64,000 nucleotides of DNA from Solimonas aquatica (GTDB lineage Bacteria > Pseudomonadota > Gammaproteobacteria > Nevskiales > Nevskiaceae): NCBI RefSeq assembly GCF_900111015.1, contig NZ_FOFS01000006.1, positions 151,179 to 215,178 of the forward strand, read 5' to 3'. Of this stretch, positions 20,454-29,838 are shown one piece after another. A model generated the notes under the pieces. It saw nothing but the letters and a program-made list of their open reading frames with translations, did no database searches and was not told the DNA's origin. Positions within the stretch are counted from its first letter, which is position 1; each line of letters begins with the position of its first letter. A program made the translations under genes and the position numbers.

Positions 20454-21130
20454 CAGCGGCTCTCCTCGGGACTGACCAGAAAGCGGTCATCGCCCACGCG
20501 ACAGGCCACCTCGGCGCTGGGACGCTCCTGCTCGTAGCGCGTCATGGCCAGATACGGCGGCGTCACCGCCTCCTCCAGGGCCAGCGGCGTCTGTCGCGGC
20601 GTGACCTTGCAGCCCCATTGCTGCAATGCCTCCACGCCCATGGCCAGCGCTCGCGGCATCGCCGCACGCACCACATCGCGCAGGCTGCCGCCGTAGTCCT
20701 CCAGTTCTTCAGGCTGACAGCCGACCAGCACCACGCTCTCCGGGAAATGGCCGGTGAGCTGGGCCAGCGCCAGCACCTCCTGAAAACCGGTCTGATGCAG
20801 GCTCATCTTCTTGGCGCCCAGATACTGCGGCACTTCCTCATCACGGATCAGCCGCAGCGTGCCGGGCTCCAGGCCATAGTCGATGGCATCAAAGATCAGC
20901 AGACGACGCGCGGCCTGCACGTGATGAATCAGATACAGGCCTTGCGTGCCGCCATCGATGATCTGCACCGACGGCGAAAACTCATAATCGCGTTGCAGGG
21001 CTTCGACGCAGCGCACGCCAAAGCCCTCGTCGGCCCACAGCAAATTGCCAATGCCCAGCACGATGATGTCATCATCGCCACGGGCCTCGTTACAGTCGTT
21101 TTGGCGCTGATTCGGGATAGTCTCGGACAT
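20453..21130 (-). CDS. hupD: Hydrogenase maturation protease HupD (HyaD/HoxM family)
   Basis: A 225-residue M52 endopeptidase for the group 1d large subunit. The signature VLGIGNLLWADEGFGVR contains the first metal ligand (Glu of ADEG), IIDGGTQGLYLI has the second acidic residue, and KMSLHQTGFQEVLALA the histidine. A C-terminal extension of about 35 residues beyond the usual fold ends VGDDRFLVSPEESR. The first 18 residues are polar and could be a non-conserved leader. It cuts after the DPCLACSTH motif of the large subunit at 22259-24112. Confidence 0.93.
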   Translation of the reverse strand: MSETIPNQRQNDCNEARGDDDIIVLGIGNLLWADEGFGVRCVEALQRDYEFSPSVQIIDGGTQGLYLIHHVQAARRLLIFDAIDYGLEPGTLRLIRDEEVPQYLGAKKMSLHQTGFQEVLALAQLTGHFPESVVLVGCQPEELEDYGGSLRDVVRAAMPRALAMGVEALQQWGCKVTPRQTPLALEEAVTPPYLAMTRYEQERPSAEVACRVGDDRFLVSPEESR

Positions 21131-21165
21131 GTTCTCGACTTCAGGCTAAGGAGATAGCGCAGCGA

Positions 21166-21477
21166 TCAGCTGCGCGCGGACTGCAGACGGCGGGTCGCCA
21201 GAAAAGCGTCGTGTTGCGCCTGCAGCACCAGCCAGAACTGCGCGTCGGCACCGAAATGCAGCGCGCAGCGCGCGGCGGTGTCCGGCGTGAGTGCGCGACG
21301 ACCGCGCACCACCTCATGCAGTCGGCGCCGGGAAACACCGAGGCGGCTCGCCGCCTCGGTCTGGTTCATTCCCAAAGGCACCAGAAACAACTTCTCCAGC
21401 AGATGGCCCGGATGAACCGGCGTACGCGTGGGCACGCCGGTCCGGTGATGACGTTGGGGAAGTTGCGGCTTCATCAT
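21166..21477 (-). CDS. HigA-like helix-turn-helix protein inside the hydrogenase operon
   Basis: A 103-residue XRE-type protein of the HigA/VapI antitoxin family. PTRTPVHPGHLL is the family lead-in, followed by MNQTEAASRLGVSRRRLHEVVRGRRALTPDTAARCALHFG, the DNA-binding helices, then AQFWLVLQAQHD. No HigB toxin gene lies next to it; the neighbours are hupC (10 bp upstream) and hupD (35 bp downstream), all on the same strand. It therefore looks like an orphan antitoxin-type regulator captured in the operon. Whether it binds operon DNA or controls a toxin elsewhere cannot be told. Confidence 0.85.
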   Translation of the reverse strand: MMKPQLPQRHHRTGVPTRTPVHPGHLLEKLFLVPLGMNQTEAASRLGVSRRRLHEVVRGRRALTPDTAARCALHFGADAQFWLVLQAQHDAFLATRRLQSARS

Positions 21478-21486
21478 GATGACAGC

Positions 21487-22218
21487 TCAGTCCTTGAAGG
21501 TGCGGTAACCCGAAACCATGGTGCTGATGATGCTTTGACGCCCCATGATGTCTTCACGCACCGCAGCGTAGACGTGGAAGATCACGAAGCAGCCGATCAC
21601 CCACATGCCCAGGTGATGCACGGTGTGCACGTCCTGAGGCTGGCCCAGCAGCGGCACCACCCAGCCGAACAGGCGGTCGGCCCAGGAGCCGGCCTGCAGG
21701 CCTTCGCCGTATAGCGCGAAGCCGGTGAACACCATCACCAGCGCAGTGAGGAAGAACACGAAGAACATCACGAAGCGCGCCAGCGGGTTGTGGCCCACAT
21801 AACGGCTCGGTCGCGGCGCCAGGAACAGATACCAGCGCAGCATCAGGCCCAGTTCGCGCCAGTAAGCACCGGTGAACACCGGCACCGTGAACAGCTCGCG
21901 AGCGTGATGATTGCCGGCAAAGGCCCAGTAGATGCGACCCAGCAAGCCCACCGCGAACACATACGCCGAAGCGAAGTGCGCGAAGCGGATGTAACCCATG
22001 ATGAAGTGGCTGCTGGCCTCGCCGCCCACGGAGGGCAGCGGCGAGCCGATCAGATAGCCGGTGATGCACAGCACGACGATGGCCAGGGCATTGAGCCAGT
22101 GCCACAACCGCACCGGCGCCTCGTACACGTACACCGACTTGACGCTTCGGCCGTGTTCAACGGCCGACTCGTCAGTACCAGTGGCATCAGCCAGCGATGC
22201 CGAAGAGGTAGCGTTCAT
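21487..22218 (-). CDS. hupC: Ni/Fe-hydrogenase b-type cytochrome subunit
   Basis: A 243-residue HupC/HyaC/HoxZ membrane cytochrome b. It has four hydrophobic segments, starting with VYEAPVRLWHWLNALAIVVL (a heme histidine is in LWHW) and continuing through HFIMGYIRFAHFASAYVFAV, PLARFVMFFVFFLTALVMVF and HHLGMWVIGCFVIFHVYAAV, which carry further histidines. It takes electrons from the small subunit and reduces the quinone pool, anchoring the enzyme to the periplasmic face of the membrane. It is 40 bp downstream of hupL(1d). Confidence 0.95.
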   Translation of the reverse strand: MNATSSASLADATGTDESAVEHGRSVKSVYVYEAPVRLWHWLNALAIVVLCITGYLIGSPLPSVGGEASSHFIMGYIRFAHFASAYVFAVGLLGRIYWAFAGNHHARELFTVPVFTGAYWRELGLMLRWYLFLAPRPSRYVGHNPLARFVMFFVFFLTALVMVFTGFALYGEGLQAGSWADRLFGWVVPLLGQPQDVHTVHHLGMWVIGCFVIFHVYAAVREDIMGRQSIISTMVSGYRTFKD

Positions 22219-22258
22219 GCGTTTCTCCCCATTGTTTTGGATATCAACAGCACGCGCC

Positions 22259-24112
22259 TCAGCGTACCTTGACCGTGGTCAATTCCTTGCCGTCTTCGCT
22301 CATGACGTGCGTGGAACAAGCCAGGCAGGGATCGAAGGAGTGCAGGGTGCGCAGAATCTCCACCGGCTGTTCCGGATTGACCATCGGCGTGTTCATCAGC
22401 GAGGCCTCGAAAGCACCGATCTGACCCTTGGTGTCACGCGGGCTGCCGTTCCAGGTGGTGGGCACCACGCACTGGTAGTTTTCGATCTTGCCGTCCTTGA
22501 TCTTGACCCAATGTCCGAGCATGCCGCGCGGCGCCGCCACGGTACCCACGCCCTTGGCCTCGGACGGCCAGGTGCTCGGGTCCCACTTCTCGACATTGGC
22601 GGTGGCGCGGTCTCCGGCGCGGATGTTGGCGACCAGTTCGTTCCAGTCGTCCAGCATCATCTCGCCGCAATACTGGCCTTCCAGCGCGCGGGCGAGCGTG
22701 CGGCCGATGGTGGTCGGCAGCAGCTGCTTGACGGTGTAGGAGGTCTCGGGAATGCCCAGCGCCTTGGGAATCGCGCTGTTGATCATCATCGCCGAGAAAT
22801 CGACCTGCTCCTTGACGCGCTGGCAGTACTTGTTGCCCTTCGTGGCGTGTGCATAGCCCAGGATGTAGCGGGACAGCGGCCCCACTTCCATGGCATGACC
22901 GCGCCAGCGCGGCGACTTGATCCAGGAGTACTTCGCGCTTTCGTCGATGTTCTCGATGTTGGTGCGCGAACCCTTGGTCTTGGAACCCAGCTCGTAGTTC
23001 GGCTCGGTGACGCCATCCCAGGGATGCAGGCCCTTGGATTCGTCGGCGTATTTGTACCAGCTATGCGCCACGAACTCCTGCACCTGTTCCGGATCACGCG
23101 GATCGATCGGATGGATCTCGTCCCAGTTGCCATCGATGATGGCGCCGCCGGGCAGCTGGCAGGTGCTGTGATCGTAGGCGACCTTCTCATAGGTGCCGTA
23201 GTCGCTGACGTTGGTGGCCGACAGGCCGCCGCCGTACAGCCAGCCGGCCTGCTTGTACAGGGTGCCGATCGCCAGCACGTCCGGAATGTAGACGTTCTTG
23301 TTGAACTCGATGATCTCGTCGATGCGCGCCTTGACGAAATTCAGGCGCTCCATGTTGATCGGCGCGCCCGCTGCCATGTCGCCGTCGAGATTGATGGCGC
23401 ACGGCACACCGCCGACCAGATAATTCGGATGCGGGTTCTTGCCGCCGAAGATGGTGTGGATCTTCACCCAGTCCTTCTGCAGGTCCAGGGCTTCCAGATA
23501 GTGCGTCACCGCCATCAGATTGGCTTCGGGCGGCAGCACATAAGCCTTGCTGCCCCAGTAGCCGTTCATGAACGGACCCAGCTGACCGCTTTCCACGAAC
23601 TTCTTCAGGCGGTTCTGCACATCGCGGAAATAGCCCGGCGAGGACAGCGGATGGCTGGGCGAGACCAGCTGCTGCAGCTCGGAGGTCTTCTTCGGATCGG
23701 CCTTCAGCGCGGAAACCACGTCGACCCAGTCCAGGGCGTGCAGGTGGTAGAAGTGCACCGCGTGGTCGTGCACCTGCAGCGTCTTGGCCATCATCTCGCG
23801 GATCAGATGCGCATTCTTCGGAATCTTGATGCCGAGCGCATCCTCCACCGCACGCACCGAGGTCAGCGCGTGGCAACCCGTGCACACGCCGCAGATGCGT
23901 TCGACGAAGGCCCAGGCGTCGCGCGGATCGCGACCCTTGAGAATCACTTCCAGGCCGCGCCACATGGTGCCGGTGGACACCGCGTTGCGGATCACATTGT
24001 TGGAATCAACGTTCACCTCGCAGCGCATATGACCTTCGATGCGCGTGACCGGATCCACCACGATGCGACGACCGCTGTCGTCGAGTTTGAAACCCTGTGT
24101 TTCGTATCCCAT
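22259..24112 (-). CDS. hupL: [NiFe]-hydrogenase large subunit, group 1d
   Basis: A 617-residue catalytic subunit close in form to E. coli HyaB and Cupriavidus HoxG. Nickel ligands lie in [15 protein letters not shown] and DPCLACSTH (Cys596, Cys599). The 15 residues after His602 are the maturation extension cleaved by Hup[14 protein letters not shown] and the [15 protein letters not shown] region are typical of group 1d. No export signal is present, because it is carried out with the Tat-exported small subunit. The enzyme oxidises H2 in the periplasm and passes electrons to the cytochrome b encoded next. Confidence 0.97.
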   Translation of the reverse strand: MGYETQGFKLDDSGRRIVVDPVTRIEGHMRCEVNVDSNNVIRNAVSTGTMWRGLEVILKGRDPRDAWAFVERICGVCTGCHALTSVRAVEDALGIKIPKNAHLIREMMAKTLQVHDHAVHFYHLHALDWVDVVSALKADPKKTSELQQLVSPSHPLSSPGYFRDVQNRLKKFVESGQLGPFMNGYWGSKAYVLPPEANLMAVTHYLEALDLQKDWVKIHTIFGGKNPHPNYLVGGVPCAINLDGDMAAGAPINMERLNFVKARIDEIIEFNKNVYIPDVLAIGTLYKQAGWLYGGGLSATNVSDYGTYEKVAYDHSTCQLPGGAIIDGNWDEIHPIDPRDPEQVQEFVAHSWYKYADESKGLHPWDGVTEPNYELGSKTKGSRTNIENIDESAKYSWIKSPRWRGHAMEVGPLSRYILGYAHATKGNKYCQRVKEQVDFSAMMINSAIPKALGIPETSYTVKQLLPTTIGRTLARALEGQYCGEMMLDDWNELVANIRAGDRATANVEKWDPSTWPSEAKGVGTVAAPRGMLGHWVKIKDGKIENYQCVVPTTWNGSPRDTKGQIGAFEASLMNTPMVNPEQPVEILRTLHSFDPCLACSTHVMSEDGKELTTVKVR

Positions 24113-24152
24113 GACTTATCTGTTCTCTCTAAGAGTAGGAAGTAGGCGCGCT

Positions 24153-25226
24153 TCAAGCCTTGGGCTTGTCCGAGCGCTCGGCCGCACGCTTGAGCGCGCT
24201 AACGGCGGCATGCGCCGCAACCGCGGCACCCACCGCACCGACGGCAGCGCCGCCCACCTTGTCGGCATTGCTTTCGATGCCGAACTGGTGGATGTCGGTG
24301 AGACGGTCGTAGAACGAACCCTTGTCCCAGAAACCTTCCTCGGAACAGCCGATGCAGCCGTGACCGGCCTGAATCGGGAAACTCGTGCCCTCGTTCCAGC
24401 GCGTGGTCGAGCAGGCGTTGTAAGTGGTCGGGCCCTTGCAGCCGACCTTGTACAGGCAGTAACCCTTGCGCGCGTTCTCGTCGTCGAAACTCTCGACGAA
24501 CTGGCCGGCGTCGAAATGCGGACGGCGGTAGCACTTGTCGTGAATGCGCTGGCTGTAGAACATCTTCGGACGGCCCTGGCGGTCCAGCTCGGGGATGCGG
24601 TCGAAGGTCAGCATGTAGGTGATCACGCCGGTCATCACTTCGGCGATCGGCGGGCAGCCCGGCACCTTGATGATCGGCTTGTCGCTGATCACCTTGTGCA
24701 CCGGCGTGGCCTGCGTGGGATTCGGGCGCGCGGCCTGCACGCAGCCCCAGGAGGCGCAGGAGCCCCAGGAAATGATCGCCTTGCAGTCGGCGGCGACACG
24801 CTTGAGCTGATCGACGAAGGGCTTGCCGCCGATGATGCAGCTCATGCCATCCTGGTTGAGCGGCGGGTTGCCCTCGACCGCCAGGATGTAGTTGCCCTTG
24901 TACTTGGTCATGATCTCGTCGAGGATCGCCTCGGCCTGGTGACCGGCGGCGGCCATCAGCGTGTCGTCATAGTCCAGCGAGATCATCGACAGCACCGCAT
25001 CCTTGGCCAGCGGGTGGGCGGAGCGGATGAAGGATTCCGAGCAGCAGGTGCATTCCAGGCCATGCAGCCAGAGCACCGGCGTGCGCGGCTTGGTTTCCAT
25101 GGCGTTGGCAATCTGCGGCACAAAACTCGGTCCAAGGCCGAGCGAGGTGGCGGTCAGGGAGCAGAATTTCAGAAAGCTGCGCCGCGTGATGCCCTGGCGA
25201 CGCATTACCTCATAAAAGGTTTCCAA
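24153..25226 (-). CDS. hupS: [NiFe]-hydrogenase small subunit, group 1d (O2-tolerant type)
   Basis: A 357-residue small subunit. A Tat signal (TRRSFLKF, residues 14-21) ends at about residue 42 after IANA. The proximal cluster motif [10 protein letters not shown] gives Cys59, 61 and 62, and GSCASWGC gives Cys157 and 162. In mature numbering these are 17, 19, 20, 115 and 120, so both extra cysteines (19 and 120) of O2-tolerant hydrogenases are present. A C-terminal hydrophobic anchor (about 325-345) precedes a basic tail. The start is a TTG at 25226 with GAGGAG 7 bp upstream; the [11 protein letters not shown] beginning matches HyaA-type proteins and supports this unusual start. Confidence 0.96.
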   Translation of the reverse strand: METFYEVMRRQGITRRSFLKFCSLTATSLGLGPSFVPQIANAMETKPRTPVLWLHGLECTCCSESFIRSAHPLAKDAVLSMISLDYDDTLMAAAGHQAEAILDEIMTKYKGNYILAVEGNPPLNQDGMSCIIGGKPFVDQLKRVAADCKAIISWGSCASWGCVQAARPNPTQATPVHKVISDKPIIKVPGCPPIAEVMTGVITYMLTFDRIPELDRQGRPKMFYSQRIHDKCYRRPHFDAGQFVESFDDENARKGYCLYKVGCKGPTTYNACSTTRWNEGTSFPIQAGHGCIGCSEEGFWDKGSFYDRLTDIHQFGIESNADKVGGAAVGAVGAAVAAHAAVSALKRAAERSDKPKA

Positions 25227-25308
25227 CGTGCTTCTCCTCGGTTGGTTTGTTTTGGCCTACTGTCGTTGGCCGGGTGGACTGCCAATGACACTTCCCGGGC
25301 CAACAATG

Positions 25309-25323
25309 GCAATTAACAGGCCA
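25309..25323 (-). promoter_or_regulatory. Candidate sigma-54 promoter of the group 1d operon
   Basis: The minus strand reads TGGCCT-N5-TTGC about 83 bp upstream of the hupS(1d) start. GG and GC spacing is right, but two bases of the -24 half deviate from consensus. I did not find the 17-bp upstream element shared by the two other sigma-54 promoters. The rest of the 272-bp gap up to the hemerythrin gene holds no gene. Confidence 0.5.
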
Positions 25324-25498
25324 GCCTCTCGGAGCCCCGGAATATCGATATAAGTTGATGTTTTCTTTTCAGAAAGAGAATGGACGCCGGCGCTGCTCCT
25401 GCCGGCCTGCGGTAACACGATTGCCACCCCAACAGCCGCACCGGTCAGCTTGTTTCCACCCCTTTGCGGATGGACTGCCGAACGGTGCGGCATGAGGA

Positions 25499-25936
25499 TC
25501 AATCGCGCAGGGCGCCGCCGCGCCGCTGGCTCAAAAAGAGGTGGAATTCGGCGTCCGGACCGGCCAGATGTTCCATGAAGCTGGTCTTGAGCAGACCTTC
25601 GGTCTCACGGACGGCGGGTTCGTCCGCATTGCGCACGCGCAGCAGCAGCTCGGCGATGCGCGCCATGAGGCGGTCGTGCTCCTGACGATGCGCGGCCAGC
25701 CCCGGGTACTGCAGGCGCTCCATCAGGGCTTCCTCTTCCTTGCGGTGCACGCGCTCGTAGTCGGAAACCTGCTTGAGCAGCGCAATCAGCTCCCGGCGCG
25801 AATTGCCCTGCCCGACGGCCAGCGCATAGTGATCGATGAACGAGAGCAACTGCTGGTGCTCCTCGCTGTTTCTGGCAAGGCCGTTCATGGGGTCGCTTGC
25901 AACGCTGTCAGGGTGTTCTAGGCGCATGAAGGCCAT
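25499..25936 (-). CDS. Hemerythrin domain protein
   Basis: A 145-residue single-domain bacteriohemerythrin. The di-iron ligands are visible in order: His near EEHQQLLSFIDHY, H-x3-E in HRKEEEALM, the pair in AHRQEHDRLM, and H-x4-D in EHLAGPD. Such proteins bind O2 reversibly, or NO, and store, carry or sense it. It lies immediately upstream of the O2-tolerant hydrogenase operon on the same strand, separated by the candidate promoter, and is divergent from a TetR gene. A link with oxygen protection of the hydrogenase is a guess from position. An internal ATG (PMNGLARN) could be the true start. Confidence 0.87.
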   Translation of the reverse strand: MAFMRLEHPDSVASDPMNGLARNSEEHQQLLSFIDHYALAVGQGNSRRELIALLKQVSDYERVHRKEEEALMERLQYPGLAAHRQEHDRLMARIAELLLRVRNADEPAVRETEGLLKTSFMEHLAGPDAEFHLFLSQRRGGALRD

Positions 25937-26068
25937 ACCCTGCCGAATGCCTGGCGGTCAGGGCATTGATCCAGGTCAATACCGGCCACCGTGACATCGC
26001 GCCAGGATTCCCCGGTCTGCTTCGCCGGCGCCGTTACTGATCAACAATGTTGCGCAGCTGCGCCTGGG

Positions 26069-26785
26069 ATGGATTACACTTCGCCGCTGATCGGCTTAGG
26101 GGAAGGCGCCTTGGAAGGTGACAAGTTCGCGAGCAAGAAAAAGGGTCGTCGCAAACGCGATCCGGACGGCACGCGGATCGCCATCCTGGAAGCCGCCGGC
26201 ATCCTGCTGGCCAAGGATGGTCCCGAGGGCGTCAGCGTATCCCAGGTGGCCAAGCTGGCCAAGGTCAACCGCGGCACCGCCTACCAGCATTTCCAGACCC
26301 GCGAGCAGCTGCTCGACGCCACCACCGCCTGGGTCAGCCAGCGCCTGACCGAGGAAGTGTTCGGCAGCCGCGCCGAGCAGAGCGGCCTGCTGGCCGCACA
26401 GGACGTGATCGATCACCTGGTCGGCTTTGCGATGGAGAATCCCGAACTCGGCCGCGTCTGGCTGTTCGAGATGCTCACCTCCAACCGCCCCGCCAACGAT
26501 GCCTTCTGGAAGCAGTTCAACACCCGCCTGGAAGATTTCGCCAAGTCCGAGTACGCCCAGCCCGGCATCGATTGCGAAGTCCATTCGGTACTGATCCTGA
26601 CCAGCACCCTGCTCTGGCCGGTGTGGGTGCGCGCCCACGCGCGCAGCGCCAAGGATCGTCAGCAGATGGCCAAGCGTTTCTCCGCGGAAATGCTGCGCAT
26701 GAGCCTCAACGGCATCATGCGTCCGGAAAAGTTTGCCCAGCTCACCGCCGCCTCGAAGAAGCTGACGCCGCCGCGCGAAGGCTGA
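26069..26785 (+). CDS. TetR/AcrR family transcriptional regulator
   Basis: A TetR regulator of about 238 residues. After a basic segment (ASKKKGRRKRDPDGTR), the helix-turn-helix covers VSQVAKLAKVNRGTAYQHFQTREQLL. The remaining helical domain has no recognisable ligand signature. The start is uncertain: an ATG at 25991, the ATG at 26069 used here, and a TTG at 26111 preceded by GGGGAAGG are all in frame, and the TTG gives the best ribosome site. It is divergent from the hemerythrin gene and lies 400 bp upstream of a TonB receptor gene. Either could be its target. Confidence 0.78.
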   Translation: MDYTSPLIGLGEGALEGDKFASKKKGRRKRDPDGTRIAILEAAGILLAKDGPEGVSVSQVAKLAKVNRGTAYQHFQTREQLLDATTAWVSQRLTEEVFGSRAEQSGLLAAQDVIDHLVGFAMENPELGRVWLFEMLTSNRPANDAFWKQFNTRLEDFAKSEYAQPGIDCEVHSVLILTSTLLWPVWVRAHARSAKDRQQMAKRFSAEMLRMSLNGIMRPEKFAQLTAASKKLTPPREG

Positions 26786-27187
26786 GGCCGGCGCGGCGCG
26801 CCACCCTGCGGCGGTCCCCGCCGGTTTCCGGGCCGCAGCCCGGCAGCAGCGCTGGCCCAGCCGCGCGCGCCGCCACATTTCCCGGCTAGCAGCAGCGGAA
26901 AAATTTAACTTCCCGCGACAAAAAACATCCCGCTGATGACAGCGGCAAGGGCCCGGCGTTTCACCCGCTGAATCTGGCCATGGCGCCGCCTGGATGTCTT
27001 GATTTCGACATCGAATTCGCTTTTGAAAAGACAGCCGGCTCGGCCAAGCTGCCGGCCAGAGAGAGAAGCCGCGAAGCGCGGCACCGGCCCCGCTCCGAAG
27101 CAATGCCCTTCCGCGTCCCGCAAAGGACCGCGGTCGCGATGCATCACGAACGACATGCAAGTTCGACTATAACGGAGGATGAAAGTG
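26786..27187. other. Non-coding leader region before the TonB receptor
   Basis: About 400 bp without a convincing gene. A short CCGGGC/GCCCGG hairpin near 26840 may end the TetR transcript. The middle (about 26900-27035) is relatively AT-rich and probably holds the receptor promoter, but no clear -35/-10 pair can be named. Confidence 0.5.
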
Positions 27188-29725
27188 ATGAAGCAGAAAC
27201 TGTATCGGTCCACTTTTTGTACCGCGATGGTGCTGGGATCGGGATCGGCCTTGCCGGCTCACGCGCAGGATGCTGCCGAGGCCGCGGCGCAAGCGCCAGC
27301 CGCAGCCGAAGCGGCGCCGGTGGCGGGCGCGGAAATTGAAGAGGTTCTGGTGACCGCCCGCCGCATTCAGGAGCGGCTGCAGGACGTGCCGATCTCCATG
27401 ACGGTTTTCGATCAGAGCCAGCTGACCGACCGCAACGTGAGCAGCGCCCGCGACCTCGCCGGCTACACGCCTTCCCTGCAGGCCAACCCGCGCTTCGGCA
27501 CCGACAGCACCTCGCTGGCGATCCGCGGCTTCAGCCAGGAGCTGCGCACCACTGCCTCCGTGGGCATGTACTTCGCCGATGTGGTCTCGCCTCGCGGCGG
27601 CGGCAACACCCCTGGCGGCGATGGCGCCGGTCCCGGTGCTTTCTTCGACCTGCAGAACGTGCAGGTGCTCAAAGGCCCGCAGGGCACGCTGTTCGGCCGC
27701 AACACCACCGGCGGCGCGGTGCTGCTGGTGCCCAGGAAACCGGGCGCGCAGTTCGAAGGCTATGTCGAGCAGTCGCTGGGTGATGACAACCTGGCGCACA
27801 CCACGGCGATCGTGAACGTGCCGGTCAATGACCGCATCCGCTTGCGCCTGGGCGTGGACCGCAATCGCCGTGACGGCTATCTGAAGAATATCTCCGGGGT
27901 CGGTCCCAAGGACTTCGCCGACCTCGACTACACCGCCGGCCGCGCCAGCCTGGTGGTGGACCTCGCACCCAGGCTGGAGAACTACACGATTCTCTCGGCC
28001 AGCCTGTCCGACACCAACGGCCAGCTGCCGCGGATCTTCGCATTCAATCCCGCCAGCGGACTGTCCGTCATTCCGGTCTTCAATGGTGCGGTCAGCGACC
28101 AGCTGGCGCGCGAGCAGGCCGCAGACAAGTATGCGGTGGAAAACGACGATCCCAATGCGCGGGTGACCAATCGCAGCCTGCAGGGCATCAACACCACCAC
28201 CTGGACGATCAACGACGGCCTGACGCTGAAGAACATCGCCAGCTACGCGCAGCTCAAGATCGACAACAACAACAATACCTACGGCACCAATCTGCTGATC
28301 CCCAGCACCGTCACGGTGTCCAATGGTCAGGGCGGCACCGTCACCGTGCCGACCGGCGCCTACGCCGGCATCCCGTTCTCGCTGTTTCCGAACAACACGC
28401 CCAAGGGCCTGCACTCCATCGACCAGTGGACGGCCACCGAGGAAGTCCAGCTGCTGGGCCACACCAGCGACAATCGCATCAACTGGCAGACCGGCTTCTA
28501 TTACGAGGCCAGCCGCGAACTCCATCCCAATGGTTCGTCCTCTTCGCTGCTCAACAACTGCAGCGACTACCAGAACCAGGTCTGCTCCGATCCGATTGGC
28601 GACTTTGTCAGCCAGCTGCAAAGACAGCAGCCGGGAACCACACTGGTCGGCAGTCTGGGCTGGCAGGTCGGCGGCATCGAGTACCGCAACATCGGCATCT
28701 ACGGCCAGGCCGACTTCAAGCTGAGCGAGGCGCTGAAACTCACCGCCGGCCTGCGCTACACCAAGGACCAGTCCACCGGCTGGGCGGAGATGGCACGCTG
28801 GCGCTTCGCGGGCAGCAACGACACGCCGACCCTGGACTGCACCGACCGGCAAGGCACGATCGTCAGCAGCACCTCCGTGTGCCGCAATGACCAGAAAAAG
28901 GACAGCAGCGCACCGACCTGGCTGCTGGGCGCGGACTACAAGCTGCAGCCGGACTGGATGCTGTACGGCAAGTATGCGCGCGGCTATCGCATGGGCAGCG
29001 TCATTCCCTATGCCGTGCCCGGCTATCGCACCTTCGATCCGGAGCAGGTCGACTCCTTCGAACTCGGTTCCAAGACCTCGTTCGACGGCGCGATCCGCGG
29101 CAATTTCAACGTCTCGCTGTTCTACAACAAGCTGAAGGATCAGCAGCTGCAGTACGGCTTCAGAAGCGTGGACAACTCCGTGGCCGGCAATGCCTCCATC
29201 ATCAACGCCGGTGCCTCGCGCACCTATGGCGCGGAAGTGGAATCCGTGCTGCTGCCGGTCAAGGCCCTGCGCCTGTCGCTGAGCTACGCTTATCTCAACA
29301 CCAAGCTGGAAAAGATCGACGACTTCACGGCGCCCGGCTTCGTCGCGCAGCCTCCCGCTGCGGAAGGTGAGCCCCTGCCCTACACCACCAAACACAAGCT
29401 CAGCGCCACCGCGGCCTACACCCTGCCGCTGGATGCCAGCCTGGGCGCGGTCACTGCCAGCACCACCTACACCTATCAGAGCGACATGTTCGTGAGCTCC
29501 AGCACCAACGGCCCCAATGGCACGGTGCCCAGCTATGGTCTGTTCAATCTGAATCTGTCCTGGGACGGCGTGGGCGGCAAGCCGGTGGATATCGCCTTCT
29601 TTGCCACCAACCTGCTCGACCAGTACTACCGCGCCTCCGTGATCGATTCCTGGCAGCAGGGCATTTCCACGCAGATTCTCGGCGAGCCGCGCATGCTCGG
29701 CGGCCGCGTGCGCCTGAGCTTCTGA
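27188..29725 (+). CDS. TonB-dependent outer-membrane receptor
   Basis: An 845-residue receptor for energised import across the outer membrane. The signal peptide ends LPAHAQ, then an Ala/Glu-rich spacer leads to the TonB-box-like EIEEVLVTARR. The plug includes VQVLKGPQGTLFGRNTTGG. The beta barrel ends GGRVRLSF with terminal Phe. The start at 27188 is preferred over the ATG at 27179 because the GGAGG box directly abuts the first ATG. The substrate is not evident. The sequence style (VLVTARRIQERLQDVPISM) is that of the large receptor family expanded in sphingomonads and Nevskiales for hydrophobic or aromatic nutrients. A strong terminator follows. Confidence 0.9.
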   Translation: MKQKLYRSTFCTAMVLGSGSALPAHAQDAAEAAAQAPAAAEAAPVAGAEIEEVLVTARRIQERLQDVPISMTVFDQSQLTDRNVSSARDLAGYTPSLQANPRFGTDSTSLAIRGFSQELRTTASVGMYFADVVSPRGGGNTPGGDGAGPGAFFDLQNVQVLKGPQGTLFGRNTTGGAVLLVPRKPGAQFEGYVEQSLGDDNLAHTTAIVNVPVNDRIRLRLGVDRNRRDGYLKNISGVGPKDFADLDYTAGRASLVVDLAPRLENYTILSASLSDTNGQLPRIFAFNPASGLSVIPVFNGAVSDQLAREQAADKYAVENDDPNARVTNRSLQGINTTTWTINDGLTLKNIASYAQLKIDNNNNTYGTNLLIPSTVTVSNGQGGTVTVPTGAYAGIPFSLFPNNTPKGLHSIDQWTATEEVQLLGHTSDNRINWQTGFYYEASRELHPNGSSSSLLNNCSDYQNQVCSDPIGDFVSQLQRQQPGTTLVGSLGWQVGGIEYRNIGIYGQADFKLSEALKLTAGLRYTKDQSTGWAEMARWRFAGSNDTPTLDCTDRQGTIVSSTSVCRNDQKKDSSAPTWLLGADYKLQPDWMLYGKYARGYRMGSVIPYAVPGYRTFDPEQVDSFELGSKTSFDGAIRGNFNVSLFYNKLKDQQLQYGFRSVDNSVAGNASIINAGASRTYGAEVESVLLPVKALRLSLSYAYLNTKLEKIDDFTAPGFVAQPPAAEGEPLPYTTKHKLSATAAYTLPLDASLGAVTASTTYTYQSDMFVSSSTNGPNGTVPSYGLFNLNLSWDGVGGKPVDIAFFATNLLDQYYRASVIDSWQQGISTQILGEPRMLGGRVRLSF

Positions 29726-29772
29726 GCAGCGACGGGGCGGACGCCTGAAGCGGCGCTCGCCCTGGCCGGCAC

Positions 29773-29808
29773 CCTGGCAGCCGTCACCGCGAGGTGACGG
29801 CTGCCAGG
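29773..29808. terminator. Bidirectional terminator hairpin
   Basis: A perfect 16-bp stem with a GCGA loop (29773-29788 with 29793-29808) lies between the converging TonB receptor and VOC genes. There is no strong T tract on either side, but position and stem length indicate a shared terminator. Confidence 0.7.
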
Positions 29809-29838
29809 ATGAGACAACACCCGCTTTGCCTCACCCTG

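Noticed and set aside
21166-21477. Complete HigBA toxin-antitoxin module
   Set aside because: No RelE/HigB-like frame on either strand next to the gene; both neighbours are clear hydrogenase genes.
22061-24145. Long plus-strand frame opposite the group 1d large subunit gene
   Set aside because: It mirrors hupL codon structure. No family features, and it would run against the whole operon.
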